Shown: one piece after another, positions 18,033-28,641 of the stretch | How the letters are laid out: each line of letters starts with the position of its first letter | How positions within the stretch are numbered: position 1 is the first letter of the stretch | Source of the DNA: an uncultured Marivita sp. | Lineage (GTDB): Bacteria; Pseudomonadota; Alphaproteobacteria; Rhodobacterales; Rhodobacteraceae | DNA: 64,000 nucleotides | Reading direction: 5' to 3' | Assembly (NCBI RefSeq): GCF_947488135.1 | Contig: NZ_CANKYW010000002.1 | Coordinates: 186,001 to 250,000 of the forward strand | Notes under the pieces: generated by a model | The model's database searches: none | Told to the model about the DNA's origin: nothing | What the model saw: the letters and a program-made list of their open reading frames with translations, nothing else | Program-made: the position numbers and the translations under genes

Positions 18033-18279
18033 TCAACGCGAACGACCTTGTGTCGACTCGTATGGCCTGAACCAGAGTTAATCGCGACTTGGGGACGCCC
18101 AGCGCCTTCGACAAAAGCTTGATGACCGCAGCGTTCGCCTTTCCATCCAATGGCGTGGCCGTGACGCTGACCTTGATCGCCTCCGCTTCCATCTCCACCT
18201 TATTTGCAGGTGCGTTTGGGGTCACACGCACGAGAAGTGTGGCACCTGGTATCGCGAGCTGAGCCAGACTGTTCTTCAT
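18029..18279 (-). pseudogene. DUF167 (YggU-like) protein gene with a one-base frameshift
   Basis: The frame from 18279 encodes the typical small DUF167 fold (LLVRVTPNAPANKV, then TATPLDGKANAAVIKLL and LGVPKSRLTLV). After about residue 71 it runs into unrelated Arg/Ser-rich sequence and continues to 17944. Shifting frame near 18064-18069 restores the family C-terminus GHTSRHKVVRVD and a TAG at 18029-18031, giving the usual length of about 83 residues. A single missing G in the minus-strand CAGGCC would explain it. The function of the family is unknown. Either a sequencing error or a real inactivating deletion is possible. Confidence 0.75.
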
Positions 18280-18362
18280 CTTGGTTTCGCCGTATCACGC
18301 AAGCAATTGGACACACAGCCTGACCTGCGAGTGTGTCATCAACGGACCACGAAGGAGGCATC

Positions 18363-18941
18363 ATGCCAAACGCAAATACGGCTGTCCTCGAATTTCTGCA
18401 AACGCGGCGGTCGCGCCCGGCCAAGCTGTTGCAGGCCCCTGCCCCGGATCGCGAGGCGCTTCTCCCGATCCTGACCGCCGCCGCGCGCACGCCCGATCAC
18501 GGCAAGCTCGAACCTTGGCGCTTTATCGTGCTCGAGAAAGCGGCACTCGACCGTCTTGCAGACGTGGCCGAGCACTGTGCGCGTGGCGTCAATAAATCCG
18601 ATGAGGATGTCGCGAAGGCGCGCAAGCAATTCGATGACAGCCCGCTTTGCGTCGCCGTGATCGAGGTTCAGAAACCGTCGGATAAAATTCCGGCGATCGA
18701 GCAGACCTATTCCGCCGGAGCGGTCTGCCTGGCCTTGCTGAACGCCGCGTTGGCATCCGGTTGGGGAGCGAACTGGCTCAGCGGTTGGTGCGCCCATGAT
18801 TTCGAGTTCTGCAAATCCGCCCTTGGCCTTTCGGAAAACGAGCGTGTCGCGGGATTCATCCATATCGGCACCGCAAGCACCGTCCCGCCGGAACGCCCGC
18901 GTCCTGATATCAATGCGATTACAACCTGGCTCGACACATGA
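18363..18941 (+). CDS. Nitroreductase family protein (YdjA-like)
   Basis: FMN-dependent NAD(P)H oxidoreductase of 192 residues. The RRS motif near the N-terminus (FLQTRRSRPAKLL) binds the FMN phosphate, AAARTPDHGKLEPWRFIV is the family flavin-pocket segment, and GAVCLALLNAALASGWGANW is the dimer-interface helix typical of this group. ATG 18363 follows a perfect AGGAGG. The stop overlaps the start of the EI24 gene by four bases. The natural substrate is unknown. Confidence 0.9.
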   Translation: MPNANTAVLEFLQTRRSRPAKLLQAPAPDREALLPILTAAARTPDHGKLEPWRFIVLEKAALDRLADVAEHCARGVNKSDEDVAKARKQFDDSPLCVAVIEVQKPSDKIPAIEQTYSAGAVCLALLNAALASGWGANWLSGWCAHDFEFCKSALGLSENERVAGFIHIGTASTVPPERPRPDINAITTWLDT

Positions 18942-19639
18942 TCCTGAAAAGCTTTCTTCTGACATTGGGTCAGCTGGGCGACCCGCGCTTTCGCAAGGTT
19001 TTGTTCCTGGGCATCGGTCTTGGCCTTGCTTTGCTGGTCGCTTTCTTCGCAGCGCTCATGTGGGTGCTCGGGGCTCTTCTTGGCCCTGAAGCTACCCTGC
19101 CGTTCATCGGCGAAGTGACTTGGCTGGATGATCTCGTCAGCTGGACCGCGCTACTTTCGATGATTGTCTTGTCGGTCTTTCTCATGGTCCCGGTCGCATC
19201 CGCGATCACGTCGCTCTTTCTGGACGATGTGGCCGACGCGGTGGAGGACCGTCATTATCCCGAACTGAGCAAAGCACCCCGCGCCTCGTTCGGCGACGGG
19301 TTGCGCGACACGGTGAATTTCCTTGGCGTGTTGATCGCGGCCAACCTGTTCGCGATCATCCTTTATCTGCTGTTCCCACCCTTCGCGCTGTTCATCTTCT
19401 GGGGGCTGAACGGGTTTCTGCTGGGTCGAGAATACTTCACGCTGGCCGCCATGCGACGCGAAGGGCGCGCTGGGGCCAAAGCGCTCCGCAAGCGGCACAT
19501 CGGAAAAATCTGGCTGGCAGGCACTCTGATGGCGATGCCCTTGTCGCTACCTCTCGTGAACCTCGTGATCCCGATCCTGGGTGCGGCGACCTTTACCCAC
19601 TTGTATCACCAAATTCAGGGGCGGGCCCCATCCGGTTGA
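18938..19639 (+). CDS. EI24 domain-containing membrane protein (CysZ-like)
   Basis: Integral membrane protein of 233 residues with hydrophobic segments at about 20-50, 75-100, 125-160 and 195-220. It matches the EI24/CysZ family, some members of which carry sulfate. No sulfur-assimilation gene is nearby, so a sulfate role cannot be assumed. It is translationally coupled to the nitroreductase and its 3' end overlaps the convergent DUF1467 gene by 47 bases. Confidence 0.85.
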   Translation: MILKSFLLTLGQLGDPRFRKVLFLGIGLGLALLVAFFAALMWVLGALLGPEATLPFIGEVTWLDDLVSWTALLSMIVLSVFLMVPVASAITSLFLDDVADAVEDRHYPELSKAPRASFGDGLRDTVNFLGVLIAANLFAIILYLLFPPFALFIFWGLNGFLLGREYFTLAAMRREGRAGAKALRKRHIGKIWLAGTLMAMPLSLPLVNLVIPILGAATFTHLYHQIQGRAPSG

Positions 19640-19889
19640 AGAAATCGAGGTCACGAACCGTGATCCAGCCAGACAGGATAATGCCCGCGATAATCACCCA
19701 GAGCACCGCACTGATCCCCGTCGTGATCCAGGCTTTTTTCTTGAGATTGTGCACCTCGGGGGACCCCGCATGGGTGCCTGGCACAACCTGACCCACGTCC
19801 CCTTGCGTCTGAAGACGGATGGGAATGACGATCAGGAACACCATGAACCAGATCACGGCGAAAAGGACGATGGCGGATGTAATGGACAT
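19593..19889 (-). CDS. DUF1467 family membrane protein
   Basis: A 98-residue protein with two membrane helices (about 6-24 and 57-79) around a short polar loop containing GTHAGSPEVHNLKKKAW. It is common downstream of methylmalonyl-CoA epimerase in Rhodobacteraceae, as here. I placed the start at 19889 because GGAG lies 6 bases upstream; a start at 19904 would add five residues. The function is unknown. Confidence 0.8.
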   Translation of the reverse strand: MSITSAIVLFAVIWFMVFLIVIPIRLQTQGDVGQVVPGTHAGSPEVHNLKKKAWITTGISAVLWVIIAGIILSGWITVRDLDFFNRMGPAPEFGDTSG

Positions 19890-19923
19890 AAAAAGCTCCT
19901 TCATCCCCTAAGATGGGACGGCG

Positions 19924-20328
19924 TCAGACTTGTTCCAGTTCCACCAGACAGCCGTTGAAATCCTTGGGGTGCAAAAACAGGACCGGCTTGCCATGCGCCC
20001 CGATCTTCGGCGTTCCGTCCCCCAGAACCCGCGCTCCGGTTTCCTTGAGATGATCCCGCGCCGCCAGGATGTCGTCGACTTCGTAGCACACATGGTGAAT
20101 GCCGCCCGACGGGTTCTTTTCGAGAAACCCGTTGATGGGGCTGTTTTCGCCAAGCGGGTACAGCAGTTCGATCTTGGTGTTGGGAAGTTCGATGAAGACA
20201 ACCGTCACACCGTGATCCGGCTCGTCCTGAGGCTCACCCACATTCGCCCCAAGCGCGGTGCGATACTGGTCGGCCGCCGCCGCGAGGTCAGGAACCGCAA
20301 TGGCTACGTGATTCAAACGTCCGATCAT
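19924..20328 (-). CDS. mce: Methylmalonyl-CoA epimerase
   Basis: Interconverts (R)- and (S)-methylmalonyl-CoA on the route from propionyl-CoA to succinyl-CoA. It is a 134-residue single glyoxalase/VOC-fold protein, the usual size. The cobalt-binding residues are visible: His in RLNHVAIAVPDL, His in GGIHHVCYEVDD and Glu in CLVELEQV. It forms an operon with the DUF1467 gene 34 bases downstream. It probably also serves the ethylmalonyl-CoA pathway. Confidence 0.94.
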   Translation of the reverse strand: MIGRLNHVAIAVPDLAAAADQYRTALGANVGEPQDEPDHGVTVVFIELPNTKIELLYPLGENSPINGFLEKNPSGGIHHVCYEVDDILAARDHLKETGARVLGDGTPKIGAHGKPVLFLHPKDFNGCLVELEQV

Positions 20329-20455
20329 CTGGGTGTCTCCGTCGCTGATGTGTCGTGCTTATGGTCCGGCGTATAAAAGCAGACAAGAGGGAGGGCCGCA
20401 TTAACGACCTGTTAGTCAAGACCGCGCCAAAGTGAAGCGACTCATGGAGGGCGAT

Positions 20456-21172
20456 ATGATTGACGATCAGGCTTTGGACCAGATGCGCAGACCAACGGTG
20501 ACGCGGCCTTTGCTGGGCCTCACGATACTCGCGGTCGAGGATAGTTTGTATGCGTGCGATGCGCTCAGGCTAATGTGTTTGCACAGCGGGGCCCGTTTGC
20601 GGCGTGCCGATTGCTTGAAATCCGCGCGCAGGCATTTGCAGGTTTACCGGCCCTCTGCGGTGATCGTCGATATGGGTCTGCCGGACGGTAGCGGTGCCGA
20701 CCTGATTGCGGAATTGTCGAACACTGTTCCCAGAGTGTCGGTCATTCTTGGAACCAGTGGCGACAGCTTTGCCGAAGACGTCGCCTTCGCCGCCGGGGCC
20801 GATGGGTTCCTGGCCAAACCCATCACCAATCTCGGAGTGTTCCAGACGGCCATTCTCCAGCATTTGCCGAAAGATCTGCAACCGTGTGGACTGCGCATGG
20901 TCCGGTCCGAGCCGATCCATCCCGATCCGGTCGCTTTTCGCGAAGACATGGCGCACGCGGCCGAAATTCTGAGCGGCCCGATCGACTCATCGACCGTCGA
21001 ATATCTCACTCTCTTCCTGCGGGGCGTGGCGCGGACTGCCGAGGACGAGAAACTGGAAACCGCAGCGTCAGACCTTGCCGATGCGCGGTCCGGTGGCGGC
21101 ACACTCGAAGGACAGATATCGCGCCTGTCCGGGTTGGTGCAGGCCCGATTGCAGGACGCAGTGGCAATCTGA
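20456..21172 (+). CDS. Response regulator with a receiver domain
   Basis: Cytosolic protein of about 238 residues. The receiver domain spans about residues 18-135: LAVEDS carries the acidic pocket, VIVDMGLPDGSG the phosphoacceptor Asp, GTSGDS the Thr/Ser switch position and FLAKP the conserved Lys. The C-terminal 90 residues form a predicted helical region resembling a helical bundle more than a DNA-binding domain. No histidine kinase is adjacent. I took the ATG at 20456, preceded by GGAGGG. The output is unknown. Confidence 0.85.
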   Translation: MIDDQALDQMRRPTVTRPLLGLTILAVEDSLYACDALRLMCLHSGARLRRADCLKSARRHLQVYRPSAVIVDMGLPDGSGADLIAELSNTVPRVSVILGTSGDSFAEDVAFAAGADGFLAKPITNLGVFQTAILQHLPKDLQPCGLRMVRSEPIHPDPVAFREDMAHAAEILSGPIDSSTVEYLTLFLRGVARTAEDEKLETAASDLADARSGGGTLEGQISRLSGLVQARLQDAVAI

Positions 21173-21204
21173 AAAAGGTTGGGGCCGATTTTTGGTTAGG
21201 CAAG

Positions 21205-21233
21205 AAAAAACGGCGCCCCGTCAGGCGCCGTTT
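21205..21233 (-). terminator. Terminator of aspS
   Basis: Hairpin ACGGCGCC / GGCGCCGT with a short loop. Read on the minus strand it is followed by six T residues, 24 bases after the aspS stop. Confidence 0.85.
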
Positions 21234-21256
21234 CCAACATTATCTTTTAAGTAGGG

Positions 21257-23035
21257 TCAGTCGTCCTGTGGGATCACCCGAAGGTGCAGTTCCATCAACT
21301 GGTCGCTGGTCGGATCCGACGGCGCGTTCATCATGAGATCCTCCGCCCGCTGATTCATCGGGAACATGATGATCTCACGAATGTTCGCCGTATCGGCCAG
21401 CAACATCACCATCCGATCGATCCCAGCCGCGCAGCCGCCGTGGGGCGGTGCACCAAAGCGGAACGCATTGACCATACCGCCGAACCGCTTGCGCACTTCG
21501 TCCTCGCCGTAGCCCGCGAGTTCGAAGGCCTTGAACATGATCTCTGGTTTGTGGTTCCGGATAGCGCCCGACACCAGTTCGTAGCCATTGCATGCCAGGT
21601 CGTACTGATAACCCAAGACGTTCAGCGGGTCCCCTTGCAACGCGTCCATGCCCCCTTGCGGCATTGAGAACGGATTGTGACTGAAGTCGACCGCACCGGT
21701 TTCTTCGTCGGCCTCGTACATCGGGAAATCGACGATCCACGCGAACGCAAAGCGGTTTTCATCCGTGAGACCCAGCTCATTGCCGATAACGACCCGCGCC
21801 TTCCCGGCCACGGTTTCGAAACTGGACGGCTTCCCACCAAGGAAAAACGCCGCATCGCCGACGCCAAGGTCCAGTTGCTGACGGATCGCCTCGGTGCGCT
21901 CTGGCCCGATATTCTTGGCCAGTGGGCCCGCCGCCTCCATGCCGTTTTCGCCCTCGCGCCAGAAGATATAGCCCATCCCGGGCAGACCCTCTTTCTGGGC
22001 GAAGGCGTTCATGCGGTCGCAGAATTTGCGGCTACCGCCGGTCGGCGCGGGGATCGCGCGGATCTCGGTGCCCTCTTGCTCCAGGAGTTTCGCGAAGATG
22101 GCGAAACCCGACCCCCGGAAATGCTCGGACACGATCTGCATCTTGATCGGGTTGCGAAGGTCCGGCTTGTCGGTCCCGTACCAAAGCGCGGAGTCGCGGT
22201 AGGAGATCTGCGGCCACTCCGCATCGACCTTACGCCCGCCACCGAACTCTTCGAACACGCCCTGCATCACCGGCTGGATCGTGTCGAACACGTCCTGTTG
22301 GCTGACGAAGGACATTTCCATGTCGAGCTGGTAGAAGTCCGTCGGTGACCGGTCAGCGCGCGGGTCTTCGTCGCGGAAGCAGGGCGCAATCTGGAAATAC
22401 TTGTCAAAGCCGCTGACCATGATCAGCTGTTTGAATTGCTGCGGCGCTTGCGGCAGCGCGTAGAATTTGCCCGGATGCAAACGCGAGGGCACGAGGAAGT
22501 CGCGCGCGCCTTCGGGGCTCGACGCGGTGATGATCGGGGTTTGGTACTCACGGAACCCGCTGTCCCACATGCGCTTGCGGATCGACGCGACAACGTCGGA
22601 CCGAAGGGTCATGTTGCGCTGCATCGCCTCGCGCCGCAGGTCGAGATAGCGATAGCGCAGGCGGGTTTCTTCCGGGTACTCCTGATCGCCGAACACGATC
22701 AGCGGCAGCTCTTCGGCCGCACCCAGCACTTCCATGTCTCGAACAAAGACCTCGATCTCACCTGTTGGCAGTTTCGGATTTATGAGGCTCGCATCACGGG
22801 CTTTCACTTCGCCATCAATACGGATGCACCATTCCGACCGTACCTTTTCGACGGCATCGAAAACCGGGCTGTCGGGATCGCACAGAACCTGCGTGATTCC
22901 GTAGTGATCGCGAAGGTCGATGAACAGAACGCCGCCATGATCCCGGATGCGATGCACCCAGCCGGACAGGCGAACGGTCTCACCGACGTTCTGTGACGTC
23001 AGATCGGCGCAGGTGTGGGTGCGGTAAGCGTGCAT
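21257..23035 (-). CDS. aspS: Aspartyl-tRNA synthetase (probably non-discriminating)
   Basis: Class II synthetase of 592 residues that charges tRNA with aspartate. The order is an OB-fold anticodon domain, catalytic domain motif 2 ([12 protein letters not shown]), a bacterial insertion domain, and motif 3 ([19 protein letters not shown]). The anticodon domain reads [18 protein letters not shown]; a His in this position is associated with non-discriminating AspRS enzymes that also charge tRNA-Asn for GatCAB. The start ATG at 23035 (MHAYRTHTC) fits the family; the frame opens upstream at 23074. It is divergent from carB. Confidence 0.96.
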   Translation of the reverse strand: MHAYRTHTCADLTSQNVGETVRLSGWVHRIRDHGGVLFIDLRDHYGITQVLCDPDSPVFDAVEKVRSEWCIRIDGEVKARDASLINPKLPTGEIEVFVRDMEVLGAAEELPLIVFGDQEYPEETRLRYRYLDLRREAMQRNMTLRSDVVASIRKRMWDSGFREYQTPIITASSPEGARDFLVPSRLHPGKFYALPQAPQQFKQLIMVSGFDKYFQIAPCFRDEDPRADRSPTDFYQLDMEMSFVSQQDVFDTIQPVMQGVFEEFGGGRKVDAEWPQISYRDSALWYGTDKPDLRNPIKMQIVSEHFRGSGFAIFAKLLEQEGTEIRAIPAPTGGSRKFCDRMNAFAQKEGLPGMGYIFWREGENGMEAAGPLAKNIGPERTEAIRQQLDLGVGDAAFFLGGKPSSFETVAGKARVVIGNELGLTDENRFAFAWIVDFPMYEADEETGAVDFSHNPFSMPQGGMDALQGDPLNVLGYQYDLACNGYELVSGAIRNHKPEIMFKAFELAGYGEDEVRKRFGGMVNAFRFGAPPHGGCAAGIDRMVMLLADTANIREIIMFPMNQRAEDLMMNAPSDPTSDQLMELHLRVIPQDD

Positions 23036-23208
23036 TTGGACAGTCCTCGGGCGGAGAAATTTGGCCCGATACACCCTTTCAGCCTTGGGAAGTCAAGCCA
23101 TGCCCCGATGGCGGACGACCCGCATGCACACAAAAATCCAACCACGCCGCTTGCAGTCGCCCGCGCCATCCCTATAACGCAGCCAGTTTGCATGATGAGG
23201 GTCGATCA

Positions 23209-26200
23209 ATGCCAAAGCGCGATGACATCAAATCGATTATGATCATCGGAGCCGGGCCCATCGTCATCGGTCAGGCTTGCGAATTCGACTACTCGGGCGC
23301 GCAGGCCTGCAAGGCGCTTCGAGAGGAAGGCTACCGGGTCATCCTCGTGAATTCGAACCCGGCCACCATCATGACCGACCCCGAACTTGCCGACGCCACC
23401 TACATCGAACCCATCACGCCCGAGATCGTCGCCAAGATCATCGAAAAAGAACGCCCGGATGCGCTTCTTCCGACGATGGGCGGACAGACGGGTCTGAACA
23501 CGTCGCTCGCTCTGGAAGAGATGGGTGTGCTTGAGAAATACGGCGTCGAAATGATCGGCGCCAAGCGCGAAGCCATTGAAATGGCGGAAGATCGCAAGCT
23601 GTTCCGAGAAGCGATGGACCGCATCGGACTGGAAAACCCGAAAGCAACCATCGTGACCGCGCCAAAGAAGGCCAACGGCTCTGCCGACCTCGAGGCTGGC
23701 GTCGCGCTTGCCCTTGCTGAACTGGAACATATCGGTCTGCCCGCGATCATTCGTCCGGCCTACACCTTGGGTGGGACCGGCGGCGGTGTTGCCTATAACC
23801 GCGAGGATTTCGTGCATTTCTGCCGGTCCGGCATGGATGCCTCTCCCGTTAACCAAATCCTTGTCGATGAGTCCCTGCTTGGCTGGAAAGAGTTCGAGAT
23901 GGAAGTCGTGCGCGACCGAGCCGACAACGCCATCATCGTTTGTGCCATCGAGAACGTCGATCCGATGGGCGTCCACACCGGCGATTCCATCACCGTGGCC
24001 CCCGCGCTGACCCTGACCGACAAGGAATACCAGATCATGCGCAATGGCTCGATCGCCGTTCTGCGCGAGATCGGCGTGGAAACCGGTGGCTCGAATGTTC
24101 AATGGGCTGTCAACCCGGAAGACGGCCGCATGGTGGTCATCGAAATGAACCCGCGCGTCAGCCGGTCATCGGCATTGGCCTCCAAGGCGACCGGGTTTCC
24201 CATCGCCAAGATCGCGGCAAAGCTCGCGGTGGGCTACACGCTCGACGAGCTCGACAACGACATCACCAAGGTCACGCCGGCCTCGTTCGAGCCGACCATC
24301 GATTACGTCGTCACTAAGATACCGAAATTCGCCTTTGAGAAATTTCCCGGCTCCGAACCGCACCTGACCACCGCGATGAAATCCGTGGGTGAGGCGATGG
24401 CCATCGGCCGGACGATCCACGAGTCTCTGCAAAAAGCGCTGGCCTCGATGGAATCGGGCCTCACCGGGTTTGACGAAATCCACATTGAAGGCGCGCCCGA
24501 GAAATCGGCCGTCATCAAGGCGATCTCCCAGCAGACGCCAGACCGGATGCGGACCATCGCGCAGGCCATGCGGCACGGTTTGAGCGACGATGACATCCAC
24601 GCAACGACCATGTTCGACCCGTGGTTCCTTGCCCGCATCCGCGAGATTGTCGATGCCGAGGCTGACGTCCGTGCCAACGGTTTGCCGGACACGGAATCGG
24701 AAATGCGCGCGCTCAAGATGATGGGATTTACCGACGCGCGCCTCGCGATCCTCGTCGGAGTGACCGAAAAGGATGTGCGCGCGCAGCGGCTGAAGCTCAA
24801 CGTGAAGGCCAGCTTCAAGCGGATCGACACCTGTGCGGCCGAATTCGAAGCGCAGACCCCCTATATGTATTCGACCTACGAGCACCCGATGATGGGCGAG
24901 GTCGAATGCGAAGCCCGCCCATCTGATCGGAAAAAGGTCGTCATCCTGGGCGGCGGTCCGAACCGCATCGGCCAGGGCATCGAGTTCGATTATTGCTGCT
25001 GCCACGCCTGCTTCGCCCTCACCGACGCGGGTTTTGAGACCATCATGGTCAACTGCAATCCAGAGACTGTTTCTACCGACTACGACACGTCGGACCGGCT
25101 GTATTTCGAACCTCTGACCTTCGAACACGTCATGGAAATTCTGCGCGTCGAACAGGACAAGGGCACGCTGCACGGCGTTATTGTTCAGTTCGGTGGGCAA
25201 ACACCCTTGAAGCTCGCCAATGCGCTCGAAGCCGAGGGCATTCCGATTTTGGGCACCACACCCGACGCCATCGACCTGGCCGAAGACCGCGAACGCTTCC
25301 AGGATCTTGTCAATCGGCTCGGGCTGAAACAGCCGCATAACGGCATCGCCTCAACCGATGCTCAGGCGCTTGCCATCGCCGACGACATCGGCTTTCCGCT
25401 GGTCATTCGACCATCCTATGTGTTGGGCGGTCGTGCGATGGAGATCGTCCGCGATATGGCGCATCTCGAACGGTACATCAAAGAAGCGGTGGTCGTGTCC
25501 GGCGACAGTCCGGTCTTGCTCGACAGTTATCTTTCGGGCGCCGTGGAACTGGACGTCGATGCCCTGTGCGACGGGACGCGCGTTCATGTGGCCGGCATCA
25601 TGCAGCACATCGAAGAAGCCGGCGTACATTCCGGCGACAGCGCGTGCTCTCTGCCGCCCTATTCGCTGTCCGACGATCTGCTGGCCGAAATCAAACGCCA
25701 GACCGAAGCCTTGGCTCTCGCGCTCAACGTGGTCGGCCTGATGAACGTCCAGTTCGCGATCAAGGACGGCGAAGTCTATCTGATCGAGGTCAACCCACGC
25801 GCGTCGCGAACAGTGCCTTTCGTCGCCAAAGCAACCGATTCGGCCATCGCGTCGATCGCGGCGCGGGTCATGGCAGGCGAACCGCTCACGAATTTCCCGC
25901 AGCGCGAACCGTATCCTGAAAACGCGGATTACGACACGGTGCTCCCTTTGGCGGACCCGATGACGCTTGCTGATCCCATGATGCCTTGGTTTTCGGTCAA
26001 GGAGGCTGTTCTGCCTTTCGCGCGCTTCCCCGGGGTCGACACGATCCTCGGCCCGGAAATGAGATCGACGGGTGAGGTAATGGGGTGGGACCGGTCCTTC
26101 CCGAGAGCATTCCTTAAGGCCCAGATGGGTGCCGGAACGCACCTGCCGAAAACAGGTACGGTCTTTTTCTCGATCAAGAACGAAGATAAAACAGAACAGT

Positions 26201-26541
26201 TGGTCGAAACCGCAAAAATTCTCACGGATCTGGGTTTCACAATTGTAGCAACAGCCGGAACCGCGCAATTCCTGTCAGAGCACGGGATAGCCTGCGAGAC
26301 GACGAAAAAGGTTTACGAAGGTCGCCCAAATATCGTCGATTTGATGAAAGACGGAGGCATCGACCTGGTCATGAACACAACCGAAGGCGCTGCTGCGGTG
26401 GAAGACAGCCGTGAAATCCGTTCCGTCGCGCTTTACGATAAGATCCCCTATTTCACGACAGCCGCCGGCGCCCACGCGGCGGCCCTTGCGATGAAGGCTC
26501 GCGAGGAGGGTGATTTGGTTGTGAAGCCCTTGCAGGCATAA
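23209..26541 (+). CDS. carB: Carbamoyl-phosphate synthase large subunit
   Basis: Makes carbamoyl phosphate from bicarbonate, ATP and ammonia delivered by CarA, for arginine and pyrimidine synthesis. The protein has 1,110 residues. The first half starts [20 protein letters not shown], the duplicated second half has [19 protein letters not shown], both carry ATP-grasp folds, and the C-terminal MGS-like allosteric domain begins near [18 protein letters not shown] 23209 with GAGGG upstream is the family start; the open frame runs back to 22993. carA is not adjacent. Confidence 0.97.
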   Translation: MPKRDDIKSIMIIGAGPIVIGQACEFDYSGAQACKALREEGYRVILVNSNPATIMTDPELADATYIEPITPEIVAKIIEKERPDALLPTMGGQTGLNTSLALEEMGVLEKYGVEMIGAKREAIEMAEDRKLFREAMDRIGLENPKATIVTAPKKANGSADLEAGVALALAELEHIGLPAIIRPAYTLGGTGGGVAYNREDFVHFCRSGMDASPVNQILVDESLLGWKEFEMEVVRDRADNAIIVCAIENVDPMGVHTGDSITVAPALTLTDKEYQIMRNGSIAVLREIGVETGGSNVQWAVNPEDGRMVVIEMNPRVSRSSALASKATGFPIAKIAAKLAVGYTLDELDNDITKVTPASFEPTIDYVVTKIPKFAFEKFPGSEPHLTTAMKSVGEAMAIGRTIHESLQKALASMESGLTGFDEIHIEGAPEKSAVIKAISQQTPDRMRTIAQAMRHGLSDDDIHATTMFDPWFLARIREIVDAEADVRANGLPDTESEMRALKMMGFTDARLAILVGVTEKDVRAQRLKLNVKASFKRIDTCAAEFEAQTPYMYSTYEHPMMGEVECEARPSDRKKVVILGGGPNRIGQGIEFDYCCCHACFALTDAGFETIMVNCNPETVSTDYDTSDRLYFEPLTFEHVMEILRVEQDKGTLHGVIVQFGGQTPLKLANALEAEGIPILGTTPDAIDLAEDRERFQDLVNRLGLKQPHNGIASTDAQALAIADDIGFPLVIRPSYVLGGRAMEIVRDMAHLERYIKEAVVVSGDSPVLLDSYLSGAVELDVDALCDGTRVHVAGIMQHIEEAGVHSGDSACSLPPYSLSDDLLAEIKRQTEALALALNVVGLMNVQFAIKDGEVYLIEVNPRASRTVPFVAKATDSAIASIAARVMAGEPLTNFPQREPYPENADYDTVLPLADPMTLADPMMPWFSVKEAVLPFARFPGVDTILGPEMRSTGEVMGWDRSFPRAFLKAQMGAGTHLPKTGTVFFSIKNEDKTEQLVETAKILTDLGFTIVATAGTAQFLSEHGIACETTKKVYEGRPNIVDLMKDGGIDLVMNTTEGAAAVEDSREIRSVALYDKIPYFTTAAGAHAAALAMKAREEGDLVVKPLQA

Positions 26542-26667
26542 ACTCGACGAAGTTTGAGGTGTTGGCTGGCATTGCGTCTGCCGGATCTGGCAAGCTCATT
26601 TTGGCAAAGCCATTCATAGGTCTTGCACGAATGTCGTTTACTTCACACAGGAGCAGAGGATCCTCCC

Positions 26668-27309
26668 CTATCTGAGCTTTGACACCGAACTTTCGCTGAC
26701 AACGGTCCCATCCGCCAAGAGAAGCTCTGCTTCGCCGTTTCCAAAACGAACCTCTTCGACAGTTGCAGCGGTCGACACCGGGATATCCAACACGGCATCG
26801 TCCGAAACTCTCCGCACCATTGCCGTGAATTGCCCCGGTTCCGCTATTTGCCCATCCACACCCTGACCACTCCAAGTGATCCGTGTTTGACCCGGCGCAA
26901 CGCCAATCTCACCGGCAACCCCGCCCGATGCGTCGAGAATCATGATCTTCGCGGAGTCATTCGGCGCCGAACCATCTTCTAATTCCAAATCGATAGGCAA
27001 TCCGGAAAATTCAAATGCTCCCTGATGCACCGCAACCCGTCCAACCAAGTCGGAATAGCCAGCAAGACGATTCGTCTTAAGGCCGGAAAGAATTGCCTCA
27101 AGTCTCTGGTTTGTCAAAGTCTGCTGTTCGACCATAGAAAACGCTGCCAGCTGGCTTGCGAACTGGTCGGCTTCCATTGGGCTCAGTGGGTCCTGGTTCT
27201 GAATTTGGGTCGTCATCATTCTGAGAAACGTCTCGAAATCGCCAGACACATCGGTCGCCAAGGCAGCGCGCTGGTTAGTGCTATTGGCATTCAGTTGAGA
27301 AACATCCAT
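26668..27309 (-). CDS. flgD: Flagellar hook capping protein
   Basis: Scaffold at the tip of the growing hook, 213 residues. The N-terminal export and cap segment contains FLRMMTTQIQNQDPLSPMEADQFASQL, split as FLRMMTTQIQNQDP and the following helix, the strongest signature of the family. The C-terminal half is the predicted Ig-like/Tudor part (TRITWSGQGVDGQ). It lies 9 bases downstream of the fliK-like gene in the same operon. It marks the left edge of the flagellar locus. Confidence 0.93.
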   Translation of the reverse strand: MDVSQLNANSTNQRAALATDVSGDFETFLRMMTTQIQNQDPLSPMEADQFASQLAAFSMVEQQTLTNQRLEAILSGLKTNRLAGYSDLVGRVAVHQGAFEFSGLPIDLELEDGSAPNDSAKIMILDASGGVAGEIGVAPGQTRITWSGQGVDGQIAEPGQFTAMVRRVSDDAVLDIPVSTAATVEEVRFGNGEAELLLADGTVVSESSVSKLR

Positions 27310-27318
27310 CGATAACTC

Positions 27319-28641
27319 CTATATTCGACAGTCCAGACCGGAAATCAAAAAATTTTCGATTTTTCCATTTTCTTCGAGATCGACAAAGATCATTGTCTGA
27401 TCATCTTGATTTCTCCCGCGCTCGTGAAATTCCGATGACTCTTGGCCATCGCTCAGATCGAATTTGAGGGAAAACTCATCAACTCCATAACCTTTAAGAA
27501 AATGCCTCAAGTCCGACTGATGCCGAGAAAGAGCGTCAAATACATCTTTGTTGGTTGCGTTGAAGCTAATATCAAGATCAGTGTTAGTCGACCGCACGTT
27601 GAAATCGAACGATTTGTCGTTTGAGAGGTTTTCGCTCCCGTAAACTAGGGCGTGCGTCGGTATTTTTGACGGAAAATTATAGCTAGCTTGACTATGACTT
27701 ACCGAAGGATTGACATTTGCGTTTCCGGGCATCGGCATCATTTCTTTTAGCCCAAGTCTTTCTGGTTCCATTTTCAAATCCACACCGGCAATAATCGATG
27801 AAACGTCCTGCACTTTATTAAATTGGATGGCACGATTTTCACTGAGCGAATTTAGAACTGTTTCTCTCAAGGATCTGACCGAAGCTCTTAGTTCATTCGA
27901 ACTATTTTCCATTACCCCGGTCGAGTTATTATCGGATTGCTTATTAATTCCTTCTATTTTCGTTGAGCGATGAAATTTTTTCGGTTTCAAGGAGTTGATC
28001 GGGACCCTGTTCTCTTTACCTTCCGAAACTAAGTTTATCGAAAGTTCGGCCTGATTATCTTTATGAACCTTAAGAGCATCAATCATTAAACGCTGATACG
28101 TTAAATTATTACTAAATTCAGGGTGAAAGAAATTTGAATTTCGCTCTTCCTTGCTTTTTCCATTCTCGACAGGATTTTCCTGTCGATTGACATTAAGACT
28201 AGCATCGGAACCGGTGTCGGTGAATGTAATCAGATCATGACGTGCTGAACCAAAGCTATCCGCCCCGCCAATTAGCCACTCCCCTTCTCCCGGTTTCATC
28301 CTAAACGAAGAATTCAGCGATGCATGAGTCATGGTTGGATGTTCAAGTTCCTGTCGTGAACCAGCCAAAGCTAATGTGACGCGTTCCACCGCCGGTTCGC
28401 TATGTGCAGCAATTAAAGTGAACTCCACGCCGGCATCTCGATTTTCCGAGAATGGAATCATGGGATCGGACTCTATTTTCGGTTCCGCTTCCAGCATATC
28501 CTCTGAACGCGGAGCGAGATTCTCGTGAACGCTAGTCCAAAAGCGCTTTGCATCCGCCCCTTCATGTAACGAGGGCTCAGGGCGACCTTGAGCAGGTGAA
28601 GAGACGCCGCGTCCCATAGAAAAAATCATGTGCTCGGTCAT
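27319..28641 (-). CDS. fliK: FliK-like flagellar hook-length control protein
   Basis: A 440-residue hydrophilic protein upstream of flgD. Most of it is low-complexity polar sequence, as expected of a FliK ruler. The C-terminal 100 residues contain the recognisable switch-type segment HQSDLRHFLKGYGVDEFSLK, similar to the LR..L...G motif of FliK_C. Base composition is clearly lower in GC (about 40-45% by eye) than the flanking genes (about 60%), and codon use is unusual. The assignment rests on the C-terminus and the place next to flgD. Confidence 0.72.
   Translation of the reverse strand: MTEHMIFSMGRGVSSPAQGRPEPSLHEGADAKRFWTSVHENLAPRSEDMLEAEPKIESDPMIPFSENRDAGVEFTLIAAHSEPAVERVTLALAGSRQELEHPTMTHASLNSSFRMKPGEGEWLIGGADSFGSARHDLITFTDTGSDASLNVNRQENPVENGKSKEERNSNFFHPEFSNNLTYQRLMIDALKVHKDNQAELSINLVSEGKENRVPINSLKPKKFHRSTKIEGINKQSDNNSTGVMENSSNELRASVRSLRETVLNSLSENRAIQFNKVQDVSSIIAGVDLKMEPERLGLKEMMPMPGNANVNPSVSHSQASYNFPSKIPTHALVYGSENLSNDKSFDFNVRSTNTDLDISFNATNKDVFDALSRHQSDLRHFLKGYGVDEFSLKFDLSDGQESSEFHERGRNQDDQTMIFVDLEENGKIENFLISGLDCRI

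Noticed and set aside
24166-25338. Long open frame (390 codons) opposite carB
   Set aside because: It lies entirely antisense to a strongly conserved gene, has no domain similarity, and is explained by high GC codon bias, which leaves few stops in opposing frames.
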